NCBI RefSeq assembly: GCF_013466425.1
Contig: NZ_CP059165.1
Location: 5,084,001-5,148,000 of the forward strand
Origin: Mycobacterium vicinigordonae
GTDB taxonomy: Bacteria; Actinomycetota; Actinomycetes; Mycobacteriales; Mycobacteriaceae
Reading direction: 5' to 3'
DNA: 64,000 nt
Position 1 is the stretch's first letter; every line of letters begins with the position of its first letter. The notes below the pieces were generated by a model. That model did not search any database. It was not told where the DNA came from and was given only the letters and a program-made list of their open reading frames with translations. Positions 39,956 through 48,813 of the stretch are shown here, piece after piece. Made by a program: the position numbers and the translations under genes.

Positions 39956-40936
39956 GTGAGCCACGACTGGACCGATAATCGCAAAAATTTGATGCTGTTC
40001 AGCGGCCGCGCCCATCCGGAGCTCGCCGAGCAGGTCGCCAAGGAACTCGACGTGCACGTCACCGCGCAGACGGCGCGGGACTTCGCCAACGGCGAGATCT
40101 TTGTGCGCTTCCACGAGTCGGTGCGCGGGTGCGACGCCTTCGTCCTGCAGTCCAACCCGGTGCCGGTGAACACCTGGCTGATGGAACAGCTCATCATGAT
40201 CGACGCCCTCAAGCGGGGCAGCGCCAAACGGATCACCGCGGTCCTGCCGTTCTACCCCTACGCAAGGCAGGACAAGAAGCACCGCGGTCGCGAGCCGATC
40301 TCGGCGCGGCTGGTGGCCGACCTGCTCAAGACCGCGGGCGCCGACCGGATTGTGACCGTGGACCTGCACACCGACCAGATCCAGGGTTTCTTCGACGGCC
40401 CGGTCGATCACATGCGTGGGCAAAACCTGTTGACCGGCTATATCCGCGACAACTACCCGGACGGCAACATGGTCGTGGTCTCGCCGGACTCCGGCCGGGT
40501 GCGCATCGCCGAGAAATGGGCCGACGCGCTCGGCGGCGTGCCGCTGGCCTTCATCCACAAGACCCGTGATCCACGGGTGCCCAACCAGGTGGTGTCCAAC
40601 CGCGTGGTCGGTGAGGTAGCCGGACGCACGTGCGTGCTGATCGACGACATGATCGACACCGGCGGCACCATTGCCGGCGCGGTCAAGTTGTTGCACGACG
40701 ACGGCGCGAAGGACGTGATCATCGCGGCCACCCACGGTGTGCTGTCCGACCCGGCCGCCGAACGGCTGGCTAGCTGCGGCGCGCGGGAGGTGATCGTGAC
40801 CAATACGCTGCCGATCAACGAGGAGAAGCGTTTCCCCCAGCTCACCGTTCTATCCATCGCACCGCTGTTGGCCAGCACCATCCGCGCGGTGTTCGAAAAC
40901 GGCTCGGTCACTGGACTTTTCGACGGAGACGCGTAG
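39956..40936 (+). CDS. prsA: Ribose-phosphate pyrophosphokinase
   Basis: This 326-residue enzyme makes PRPP from ribose 5-phosphate and ATP, feeding nucleotide, His and Trp synthesis and mycobacterial arabinan (decaprenylphosphoryl arabinose). Motifs: LMLFSGRAHPELA, the flexible-loop YARQDKKHRGREPIS, the signature DLHTDQIQGFFDGPVDHM, and the PRPP loop VLIDDMIDTGGTIAGA. The start is GTG 39956, consistent with the family N-terminus SHDWTDNRKNLM. The stop abuts the ATG of the ArsC-like gene, so prsA, that gene and lpqT form one operon. Confidence 0.97.
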   Translation: MSHDWTDNRKNLMLFSGRAHPELAEQVAKELDVHVTAQTARDFANGEIFVRFHESVRGCDAFVLQSNPVPVNTWLMEQLIMIDALKRGSAKRITAVLPFYPYARQDKKHRGREPISARLVADLLKTAGADRIVTVDLHTDQIQGFFDGPVDHMRGQNLLTGYIRDNYPDGNMVVVSPDSGRVRIAEKWADALGGVPLAFIHKTRDPRVPNQVVSNRVVGEVAGRTCVLIDDMIDTGGTIAGAVKLLHDDGAKDVIIAATHGVLSDPAAERLASCGAREVIVTNTLPINEEKRFPQLTVLSIAPLLASTIRAVFENGSVTGLFDGDA

Positions 40937-41287
40937 ATGGGTTCGGGTCGTGCCGTCATTTACCACAACCCCAAGTGCAGCACCTCACGCAAGACGCTGG
41001 ATCTGTTGCGCGAGAGTGGATCTGAACCCGAAGTGGTGCAGTACCTGAAAACTCCGCCGTCCCGGGACGAACTGGCGCAGCTGATTGGCGATGCCGGCAT
41101 CGAGGTGCGTGCCGCGGTGCGCAAGCGGGAGGCGCTGTACACCGAGCTCGGGTTGGCCGACGCCGACGACGAGGCGTTGCTCGATGCGATGGCCGAGCAC
41201 CCAATCCTGATCGAGCGCCCGTTCGTCGTCACACCGAAGGGCACCCGCCTGGCCCGTCCGATCGACGCGGTACGCGAGATTCTGTGA
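40937..41287 (+). CDS. ArsC/Spx-family (glutaredoxin-type arsenate reductase-like) protein
   Basis: This 116-residue thioredoxin-fold protein has the N-terminal nucleophile Cys in YHNPKCSTSRKTLDLL, a LKTPPSRDEL segment, and the C-terminal RPFVVTPKGTRLARP that forms the oxyanion-binding side. Only one cysteine is in the active region, as in glutaredoxin-dependent arsenate reductases. Many such genes outside ars operons have no arsenate role, and no ars partners are near. It starts directly after the prsA stop and overlaps lpqT by four bases, so it is co-expressed with those core genes. Physiological substrate unknown. Confidence 0.88.
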   Translation: MGSGRAVIYHNPKCSTSRKTLDLLRESGSEPEVVQYLKTPPSRDELAQLIGDAGIEVRAAVRKREALYTELGLADADDEALLDAMAEHPILIERPFVVTPKGTRLARPIDAVREIL

Positions 41288-41940
41288 CGTTGCGGGCGAT
41301 CCGGACACGCATGGCCGCGTTGCTTTGTCTGACCACCACATTGGTGGCCTGTGGACCGAAATCTCCGGACTACCAGTCGATCTGGACGACAAGTTCGACT
41401 ACCAGCAGCACGCCGGAGGCCACGACGCCGATCCTCCCGCTGTCGAAGTACCTGGACGGTGAGGGCGTCACCGGCATTCCGGTCACACCGGGCGAGCTGA
41501 CCGACCTAACGGTCTCGTTACCCACCCCGCCGGGCTGGGGGCCACGCGAGCCCGACGCGAAGACCGCGCCCAAAGCGGTGGTGATCTCCAAGGGCAACAA
41601 CTACCCTGCGGCCATCCTGATCGTGCTGCGACTACGCGGCGACTTCAATCCAGCCGAAGCGATCAAGCACGCCAATGCCGATCTGCCGCAAGGTTTTCAC
41701 CGGCTCGACGGCTCGGAAGCCGACTTCAACGGCTTTCCCTCGTCGATGGTGCAGGGCACCTACGAGCTCAAGGGCGCACGAATGCGCAGCTGGCAACGCG
41801 TCGTGCTGGCCACCGGTTCAGCACCGGACAACCAGAGGTATCTGGTTCAGTTGAACATCACCAGCTTCGACGGGCAGGCCGTCGCCGAATCCAACGACGT
41901 CGAGATGATCATCCGAGAGTTTGTGGTCGCCAAGAAGTAG
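41284..41940 (+). CDS. lpqT: Lipoprotein LpqT
   Basis: This 218-residue exported lipoprotein has a basic N-terminus and hydrophobic signal (RMAALLCLTTTLVACG) with lipobox LVAC. A Ser/Thr-rich linker follows (TTSSTTSSTPEATTPI). The mature domain, with PGELTDLTVSLPTPPGWGPR and LRLRGDFNPAEAI, resembles the LpqN/LpqT superfamily, a MK35-type fold of mycobacterial cell-envelope lipoproteins. GTG 41284 overlaps the ArsC-like stop (GTGA). It ends four bases from the convergent LuxR gene. M. tuberculosis LpqT has been studied as a TLR2 ligand and trehalose-lipid-related protein; the function here is not shown. Confidence 0.92.
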   Translation: MTLRAIRTRMAALLCLTTTLVACGPKSPDYQSIWTTSSTTSSTPEATTPILPLSKYLDGEGVTGIPVTPGELTDLTVSLPTPPGWGPREPDAKTAPKAVVISKGNNYPAAILIVLRLRGDFNPAEAIKHANADLPQGFHRLDGSEADFNGFPSSMVQGTYELKGARMRSWQRVVLATGSAPDNQRYLVQLNITSFDGQAVAESNDVEMIIREFVVAKK

Positions 41941-41944
41941 CGCC

Positions 41945-44900
41945 CTAGTGGCGACCCGCTTCCTGGACCAACTGCACTCGCGAGGACAGCCCCAGCTTGG
42001 CGTAGACGTGGGTGAGGTGTGTCTGCACCGTGCGCGGTGAGATGAACAATCTCGCGCCGATCTCCTTGTTGCCCAAGCCTTCTGCGACCAAGCGCACCAC
42101 GTCGAGCTCCATTGGCGTCAGCGAGCCCCATCCGCTGCTGGGCCGCTTGCGCTCACCTCGTCCACGCTGCGCATAGCCGATTGCCTCCTCGGTCGACAAC
42201 GCGGAACCTTCGACCCAGTAGGCGTCGAGATCGCTTCGCCCCAACACCTCAATAACTGTCTGAAGCGTCGCGTCGTAGTCGGGTTGATACATCGGGAAGC
42301 GCACGTCCCCGGTGCGCTGCCGGATGCCATCCGCCGCGCCCAGAAGGCGCGCCGCGTGGGCGTAGTTGCCGCCGTCGGCCGCCAGGCGGGCAAGGCATTC
42401 CAGGGTCAGCGGCACCCGCCCATAGGCCCGGGTACGGACGGCAACCGCCAGGGATTGGTGCGCATCACGCTCGGCCTGGTCCGGGTCACCCTGGGCGAGT
42501 GCGACATGGGCACGCGCCGTCAGGGCCGCCGCTTGGTGGAATCCCGGGACCACCGCGACACTCTCGTCAGCCCAGCGACGCGCGGCTTCGAGCTCGCCGC
42601 AAGCTAGCTCCGCCTCGGCCATCGGCAGCATGCTTCTGGTGAGCAGTTCTTTCAGCGGATAGGTGTGCTGCCATGCGGCCTCGCAGGCTCGTTTGGCGGC
42701 CACGGCGTCGCCAAGGGCCAGCGCGGCGCCGGCCAGGGCCGCGTAGGCCGAGTCTTCGTGGAAGCCGCCCATCGCGGCGGAAACCTCAAGTGCCGCTTCG
42801 GCTGCGGCGTGGCCTGCGGCGGGATCCCCATGGTAGGTCAGCGCTTGCGCGAGGATTATGAGTCCGAACGTCTGCATCGAGCCGTCCTCGTCCGCCTTGG
42901 CCTCGGCGACCAGCGACCCCGCCATCGCAATGGCCTGCGCCAACTTGCCTTGCACAGAAAGCGCACTGCTCAGGAACGCACGGCTGTATCGGGACATCAG
43001 TTTGTCGCCCAGCGCGTCGGAGAGGTCGCGGCCCTCCTCTCCGGCCGCCTCTGATTCGACCGGAAGGCCGGCGACGCTATAGGCGAAGGTCTGGTAAGCA
43101 CGGAGCTGGTGGAGCCCCAGAGCGTCCTCCGACGCGCGAGCCAGATCCGCCGCCTCGGCGAGGTACGTCTCGACCATTTCCGGATCGAAGATAACGTGCA
43201 TACCGCAGGCCATCAGGCTGCGCACGATGAGCGCGCGGTCGTCGAGTTCGCGCGCAACAGCCAGTGCCTTTTCCGTTCTTTCCAGGCTGGCCGGGATCGA
43301 GGCCCAGACCGCTAGGATCGCAGCGTCGGCGACCGCCCGGACCAAGACCGCCGGAGGAATATCACTCGCCTCGTAGAGTTCGTCGGTGAAGACGGCATTG
43401 AAACCGGCCACCCCCTCGCGGAATCGCCCACGCTTCAACCAGAACTGGTGCAGCGAGGACAGCAGCTCCAGCGCCGGACCGATCTCGGCCATCTCCCGGC
43501 ACCACGTGTAAGCCGCGCGCAGGTTGTCGATCTCGACTTCGGCCCACTGGAGCAGCGGTGAGCCGTCGCCCGCCGCCCGCGCTTCAAGTGCTGCCGCGGT
43601 GGCGAGGTAGTAGTCGCGGTGACGGGTACGCACGGTGTCGGCTTCGCCTGACTCGCCCAGCTTTTCCAGCCCGTACTGGCGCACCGTTTCCAGCAGCCGG
43701 TATCTCATTGCGCCGTGTGCTTCTTCGGCGACGATGAGCGATTTGTCGACCAGCAGTCCCAGCTGGTCGATGAGCTGGAATCGCTCGGCGTCGCTGCTTG
43801 CACCGACTGCGTGGGCGGCGTCGAGATCGAAGCCACCCATGAATACCGCCAGCCGCCGGAACAGGATGCGTTCCGGCTCGGTGAGCATCGCGTGCGACCA
43901 GTCGACGGAAGCGCGCAGCGTCTGCTGACGGCGAACCGCGGTACGCGCGCCGCCGGTCAGTACGCGGAAGCTGTTGTGCAGGCCGTCGACGATCTGGGTC
44001 AGCGAAAGGGTGCGAATCCGGGCGGCCGCCAGCTCGATCGCCAGCGGCATGCCGTCCAATCGTCGGCAGATTTCGGCGACGCCGGCCGAGTTCTCCGCTG
44101 TGACAGCGAAATCGTGCCGGACCCGGCGGGCGCGGTCGGCGAATAGCTCGATGGCTTCGTCGTCCAGCGACAACGACGGCACCCGCCAAGTCAGTTCGCC
44201 CGCGACGCCGATCGGCTCGCGGCTGGTGGCCAGAATCGACACCGCAGATCCCGCATTCAGCAGAGTCACCACCGCGTCACCGCTGGCATCCAGCAGATGC
44301 TCGCAGTTGTCGAGTATCAGCAACATCTTTCGGTCCCTGACGAATCTGGTCACTGCATCCATCGTCGGCCGTCCGGGCTGATCGGGCAGTCCAAGCGTCC
44401 GCGCGAGAACGACTGGAACAACGGCAGGATCGTTGACCGGTGCCAGATCGACATACCAAATGCCGTCGGGAAACTCGGCGCCGAGTCGTGCCGCGACTTC
44501 GGTGGCGAGTCGCGTCTTGCCGGCGCCGCCGGCGCCGGTCAAGGTGACCAGCCGGTTACCGGTGACCAACTCACCCAGTTCGGCCATCTGTCCTCGTCGT
44601 CCAACGAAACTCGTCAGCTGGGTCGGAAGATTGTGCGAGGCAACGGTGTCCCCGACCCGAAGTGGCGGGAACTCGTTACGCAGATCGGAGTGGCACAGTT
44701 GCAGCACGCGCTCGGGGCGCGGCACACCCTTGAGCGGATAACAGCCCAGATCGGTTAACCAGACGCCGCCCGGCAGCCGATCCCCGACGATAGCTTCCGT
44801 CGCACCCGACAACACTGTTTGACCGCCGTGGGCCAGATCCCTTATCCGAGCCGCACGGTTAATCGTCGGCCCCGCATAATTCCCCTCATCCCGAAGCTGA

Positions 44901-45244
44901 ATCTCCCCAGTATGCAACCCAATCCGAATCCGAATCGGCGCCAACCGCGCCCGCTGCAACGCCAACGCACACCCCACAGCATCACTAGCCCGCGCAAACG
45001 CCGCCACGAAACTGTCACCCTCACCCTGCTCCACCGGACGCACCCCACCAAACCCCGCAACAGCCTCATCAACCGCGCGATTCAGCAACCCCAACGCCGC
45101 CGCCATCTGCTCAGGCTGGGTCTCCCACAACCGCGTCGACCCCTCCACATCAGCCAACAGCAACGTCACCGTCCCAGTCGGCAACAACTCGCTCACACCC
45201 AGATCACTCCAGTTCAGCGGCGGTACCTCCGCGTGTTGGCTCAT
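41945..45244 (-). CDS. Cyclase-homology / STAND ATPase / LuxR giant regulator (copy 1)
   Basis: This 1099-residue multidomain regulator opens with a class III nucleotidyl cyclase homology domain (about 20-185: TVTLLLADVEGSTRLW, GEGDSFVAAFARASD, HTGEIQLRDEGNYAGPTINR). The metal aspartates D32 and D77 are present, but the usual substrate lysine is not evident. A STAND/NB-ARC ATPase follows (Walker A GAGGAGKT about 237-244, Walker B LLILDNCEHLLD), then a long TPR-like helical region, and a LuxR helix-turn-helix (LTPMELDVVRLVAEGLGNKE to RTVQTHLTHVYAKLGLSSRV). ATG 45244 is chosen; an in-frame GTG at 45259 coincides with the repeat boundary. Similar M. tuberculosis proteins include Rv0386 and Rv1358. 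A paralog lies directly upstream. Confidence 0.92.
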   Translation of the reverse strand: MSQHAEVPPLNWSDLGVSELLPTGTVTLLLADVEGSTRLWETQPEQMAAALGLLNRAVDEAVAGFGGVRPVEQGEGDSFVAAFARASDAVGCALALQRARLAPIRIRIGLHTGEIQLRDEGNYAGPTINRAARIRDLAHGGQTVLSGATEAIVGDRLPGGVWLTDLGCYPLKGVPRPERVLQLCHSDLRNEFPPLRVGDTVASHNLPTQLTSFVGRRGQMAELGELVTGNRLVTLTGAGGAGKTRLATEVAARLGAEFPDGIWYVDLAPVNDPAVVPVVLARTLGLPDQPGRPTMDAVTRFVRDRKMLLILDNCEHLLDASGDAVVTLLNAGSAVSILATSREPIGVAGELTWRVPSLSLDDEAIELFADRARRVRHDFAVTAENSAGVAEICRRLDGMPLAIELAAARIRTLSLTQIVDGLHNSFRVLTGGARTAVRRQQTLRASVDWSHAMLTEPERILFRRLAVFMGGFDLDAAHAVGASSDAERFQLIDQLGLLVDKSLIVAEEAHGAMRYRLLETVRQYGLEKLGESGEADTVRTRHRDYYLATAAALEARAAGDGSPLLQWAEVEIDNLRAAYTWCREMAEIGPALELLSSLHQFWLKRGRFREGVAGFNAVFTDELYEASDIPPAVLVRAVADAAILAVWASIPASLERTEKALAVARELDDRALIVRSLMACGMHVIFDPEMVETYLAEAADLARASEDALGLHQLRAYQTFAYSVAGLPVESEAAGEEGRDLSDALGDKLMSRYSRAFLSSALSVQGKLAQAIAMAGSLVAEAKADEDGSMQTFGLIILAQALTYHGDPAAGHAAAEAALEVSAAMGGFHEDSAYAALAGAALALGDAVAAKRACEAAWQHTYPLKELLTRSMLPMAEAELACGELEAARRWADESVAVVPGFHQAAALTARAHVALAQGDPDQAERDAHQSLAVAVRTRAYGRVPLTLECLARLAADGGNYAHAARLLGAADGIRQRTGDVRFPMYQPDYDATLQTVIEVLGRSDLDAYWVEGSALSTEEAIGYAQRGRGERKRPSSGWGSLTPMELDVVRLVAEGLGNKEIGARLFISPRTVQTHLTHVYAKLGLSSRVQLVQEAGRH

Positions 45245-45259
45245 GGTAGCCAGCTTCAC
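44805..45259. repeat. 455-bp near-identical repeat, copy A
   Basis: This segment matches 48224-48678 at every base but one (C at 44946, G at 48365). It covers the first 147 codons of the LuxR-type gene and ends, at its upstream side, exactly at an in-frame GTG. The rest of the two genes is clearly diverged. Codon use inside it (many T- and G-ending codons on the coding strand) differs from the flanks. Confidence 0.97.
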
Positions 45260-45306
45260 GCTTCGCATAGCGGAAAACATCCGCCAGAACGCTTAGTTCC
45301 CTCGCG

Positions 45307-45363
45307 CGAGCAGACGCAAAGGCACCGGTTTCGGCACGAAACCGGTGCCTTTGCGTCTGCTCG
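45307..45363 (-). terminator. 27-bp perfect hairpin after the second LuxR gene
   Basis: The left arm 45307-45333 and right arm 45337-45363 are perfect reverse complements around a 3-base loop GCA. It begins six bases past the stop of the gene ending at 45370 and lies upstream of the next gene start, so it should end transcription between the two paralogs. The GAGCAGACGCAAA element inside is one often seen in mycobacterial intergenic hairpins. Confidence 0.9.
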
Positions 45364-45369
45364 GCATCA

Positions 45370-48300
45370 CTAGTGGCGGACGGCCTCCTGGACGAGCTGC
45401 ACCCGGGACGTCAAACTCAGCTTTGCGTAGACATGCGTCAGGTGTGTCTGCACCGTGCGCGGCGAGACGAACAGCCGCGCGCCGATCTCCTTATTACCCA
45501 GCCCCTCGCCCACCAGACGCACCACGTCGAGTTCCATCGGCGTCAGCGACTCCCAGCCGCTGGCGGGGCGTTTGCGTTCGCCGCGGCCACGCTGCGCATA
45601 CGCGACCGCCTCCTCGGTCGACAAGGCGCTGCCCTCCGACCACGCGGTATCAAAGTCACTGGACCCCAATGACTCTCGAACGGCCGTCACAACAGCGTCG
45701 TAGCCGGCTTGATACATCGGGAACCGGATGTGCTCGGTGCGCTGCCGGATTGCGTCGGCCGCGCCCAACAACCGTGCCGCATACGGGTGGCTGCCGCCGC
45801 CGGCCGCCAAGCAGGCCAGGCATTCCAACGTGTCTGGGACGCGCAGATACCCCTGCGTTTCTGTGGCCACCGCGAGGGCTTCGTGTGCGTCACGTTCGGC
45901 TTGTGCCGATTTGCCCTGTGCGATCCCGACAAACGCGCGAGCGGTCAGTGCGGCGACCCGATGACAGCCAGGCACCAGCGCGACAGCCTCGTCGGCCCTC
46001 CGGCGAGCCGCCGTAAGGTCACCACATGCCAAGGCGGCCTCGGCGGCCGGAGAGAAGCTAGTGGTAAACGACAACCGCTCCGGAACCGTGTGGTGAAAAG
46101 CTTCCTCAGCCGCCAGTCTGGCCGCAGCAGCGTCGCCACGGGCGAGTGCGGCCACGGCAAATGCACCGCACACCGCGTCGCCGTAGACTCCGCCCATCGC
46201 TTCAGCGGCCTGTTGCGCGGATTCCGCGGCGGCGTGTGCGGCGGCGGCTCGCCCCAGGTGCGCCTGTGTATATGCGTGCCCAGTCGCAGCGAAAGCCTGC
46301 ATGGGCAGGTCCCCCGCGGCCTCCGCACTAGCGACCGTACTGCGAGTTATCTCCGCAGCCTGCGCGAGATCGCCTAGCTCCCAAAGAGTTACTCCCAACC
46401 ACGCTCGGCAGCTTCTGGCAATGAACTGGTCACCAAGCTCGTCGGCGATGTCACGTCCCTCTTCGGCGCATGCGAGCCCCGCGGTCGGCTCCCCACCGAT
46501 CGCGCAAACGGCGGACATGTAAATGAAGGTCCCGCACAGTGTCCACTTGTCCTCTGTCCGACGAGCTAGGTCGATCGCCTCCCCAAAGGAGATTCGAGCA
46601 ACGTCAGGGTTGTAAAGGCCGAGCGCGCCGCACGCGATGAGGGCTCGCGCCGTCAATTCCGAGTCATTGAGCCGACGCGCGATAGCCACGGCTTCTTGCG
46701 CACGTTCCATGCTCATCGGCACCGCGATCCATCCGGCGAGGGCGGCTTGATCGGCCACCGCTCGCGCCCAGGCGCTCGGAGCGATCGTTTCGGGAGACTG
46801 ATCGGACAAAATCGAGTCGAACCCGGCGAGCGCCTCGCGGAAACTGCCGCGGCGCAACCAATACTGCTGCAGCGAGGACACAAGTTGTAACGCGACCTCG
46901 AAGTCAGCGTTCTCCCGACTCCAGACGAACGCGGCACGCAAATTGTCGATCTCGACATCCACCCACTTCATCAGGGACTCGACCCCGGCCAGTCCTCGGG
47001 CGTACAACTCCGTAGCCTTGCCGCTGTAGTAGTCGCGGTGGCGGGTGCGCACCTCGTCGGCTTCGCCGGATTCGCCGAGCTTTTCCTGCGCGTACTGTCG
47101 CACGGTCTCCAACAATCGGTAACGCATTCCGGTCCCGGTGTCGTCCGCTACTACCAGCGACTTGTCGACGAGTAGGCCGAGCTGGTCCATCAGCTGATAG
47201 AACTCCACCTCTCTGCTCGACCCCACCACTTGCGCGGCGTCCAGATCGAACCCGCCGGCAAAAGCCGCGAGTCGCCGAAACAGCACCTGCTCGGGCTCGG
47301 TGAGTAGCGCATGCGACCAATCGACCGAGGCCCGCAGCGTTTGCTGGCGCCGCACCGCGGTACGCGCACCACCGGTCAACAACCGGAATCGGTCGTGCAG
47401 ACTGTCCACGATCTGGTTCAGTGACAACGCCCTGATGCGCGCCGCAGCAAGCTCAATCGCTAACGGCATCCCGTCCAGCCGAACGCAGATCTCGGTTACC
47501 AAGGCGGAATTATCCTCCCCGACAACGAAATCCGGTCGTGCGCGGCGGGCACGATCGGCGAACAACACGATCGCCTCGTCGTCAAGCGACAGCGAGGGCA
47601 CCCGCCAATTCAACTCACCCGGCACCCCCAGCGGTTCACGGCTGGTGGCCAGAATCGTCAGGTGCGCGCAGGATTTGAGCAACTCGACGATCATGTCGCT
47701 ACAGGCATCAAGCAGATGCTCACAGTTGTCGAGTAACAGCAGCATCGTCTTGTCGCCGAAGAACCGCACCAACAGCTCCGTAGTGGAGCGGCCCGGCTGA
47801 TCGGGCAGACCGAGCGTGCGCGCTGTGGTGACCGACACCACCGCAGAATTGCTGACCGGTGCCAGGTCGACGTACCACAGCCCGTCGGGAAACACGGCAG
47901 TCAACTGCGCCGCGACCTCCACGGCAAGCCGTGTCTTGCCCGCGCCACCGGCACCTGTGAGCGTCACCAACCGATTGCCTTCAACCAACTGCCGCAGTTC
48001 GACGATTGCCGCTTGACGTCCGACAAAGCTGGTCAACTGAGCCGGCAGATTGTGCGATGTCGTAGCGCTGCGGACCCGAAGTGGCAGGAACTCGTTACGT
48101 AAGTCCGGATGGCACAACTGCACCACCCGCTCCGGGCGCGGAAGGCCCTTGAGCGGATAGCTTCCCAGATCGGCCAGCCACACCCCTTCCGGCAGCCGAT
48201 CGGCCACCAGCGATTCGGTGACCCCCGACAACACTGTTTGACCGCCGTGGGCCAGATCCCTTATCCGAGCCGCACGGTTAATCGTCGGCCCCGCATAATT

Positions 48301-48663
48301 CCCCTCATCCCGAAGCTGAATCTCCCCAGTATGCAACCCAATCCGAATCCGAATCGGCGCCAACGGCGCCCGCTGCAACGCCAACGCACACCCCACAGCA
48401 TCACTAGCCCGCGCAAACGCCGCCACGAAACTGTCACCCTCACCCTGCTCCACCGGACGCACCCCACCAAACCCCGCAACAGCCTCATCAACCGCGCGAT
48501 TCAGCAACCCCAACGCCGCCGCCATCTGCTCAGGCTGGGTCTCCCACAACCGCGTCGACCCCTCCACATCAGCCAACAGCAACGTCACCGTCCCAGTCGG
48601 CAACAACTCGCTCACACCCAGATCACTCCAGTTCAGCGGCGGTACCTCCGCGTGTTGGCTCAT
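45370..48663 (-). CDS. Cyclase-homology / STAND ATPase / LuxR giant regulator (copy 2)
   Basis: This 1097-residue paralog of the gene at 41945-45244 has the same architecture: the cyclase-homology domain (first 147 residues nearly identical, R100 replaced by P100), Walker A GAGGAGKTRLAVEVA, Walker B LLLLDNCEHLLDAC, a TPR-like region, and LuxR helix-turn-helix (LTPMELDVVRLVGEGLGNKE). Outside the repeat the proteins differ at many positions, most strongly in the TPR part, suggesting different ligands or partners. ATG 48663 is used; the frame stays open far upstream, but that part lies opposite the P450 gene and is not coding. A strong hairpin at its 3' end separates it from copy 1. Confidence 0.92.
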   Translation of the reverse strand: MSQHAEVPPLNWSDLGVSELLPTGTVTLLLADVEGSTRLWETQPEQMAAALGLLNRAVDEAVAGFGGVRPVEQGEGDSFVAAFARASDAVGCALALQRAPLAPIRIRIGLHTGEIQLRDEGNYAGPTINRAARIRDLAHGGQTVLSGVTESLVADRLPEGVWLADLGSYPLKGLPRPERVVQLCHPDLRNEFLPLRVRSATTSHNLPAQLTSFVGRQAAIVELRQLVEGNRLVTLTGAGGAGKTRLAVEVAAQLTAVFPDGLWYVDLAPVSNSAVVSVTTARTLGLPDQPGRSTTELLVRFFGDKTMLLLLDNCEHLLDACSDMIVELLKSCAHLTILATSREPLGVPGELNWRVPSLSLDDEAIVLFADRARRARPDFVVGEDNSALVTEICVRLDGMPLAIELAAARIRALSLNQIVDSLHDRFRLLTGGARTAVRRQQTLRASVDWSHALLTEPEQVLFRRLAAFAGGFDLDAAQVVGSSREVEFYQLMDQLGLLVDKSLVVADDTGTGMRYRLLETVRQYAQEKLGESGEADEVRTRHRDYYSGKATELYARGLAGVESLMKWVDVEIDNLRAAFVWSRENADFEVALQLVSSLQQYWLRRGSFREALAGFDSILSDQSPETIAPSAWARAVADQAALAGWIAVPMSMERAQEAVAIARRLNDSELTARALIACGALGLYNPDVARISFGEAIDLARRTEDKWTLCGTFIYMSAVCAIGGEPTAGLACAEEGRDIADELGDQFIARSCRAWLGVTLWELGDLAQAAEITRSTVASAEAAGDLPMQAFAATGHAYTQAHLGRAAAAHAAAESAQQAAEAMGGVYGDAVCGAFAVAALARGDAAAARLAAEEAFHHTVPERLSFTTSFSPAAEAALACGDLTAARRRADEAVALVPGCHRVAALTARAFVGIAQGKSAQAERDAHEALAVATETQGYLRVPDTLECLACLAAGGGSHPYAARLLGAADAIRQRTEHIRFPMYQAGYDAVVTAVRESLGSSDFDTAWSEGSALSTEEAVAYAQRGRGERKRPASGWESLTPMELDVVRLVGEGLGNKEIGARLFVSPRTVQTHLTHVYAKLSLTSRVQLVQEAVRH

Positions 48664-48678
48664 GGTAGCCAGCTTCAC
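48224..48678. repeat. 455-bp near-identical repeat, copy B
   Basis: Second copy of the segment at 44805-45259, offset by 3419 bp, with one mismatch (48365). It spans the start and cyclase-homology region of the upstream LuxR-type paralog. Direct orientation makes deletion by recombination possible, which would fuse the two genes and remove one copy. Confidence 0.97.
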
Positions 48679-48813
48679 CTGCGCAACCCCGCCAATACAT
48701 CCGCCAGAACGCGCAGACGGCAGAACTGGGTCAACGCGAATACGCGTATCGGTGGCGCAAACTACGCGCTGTGACGGATGGTTCTGGGCGCAATTCGCCG
48801 GATAGTCGCTGCC

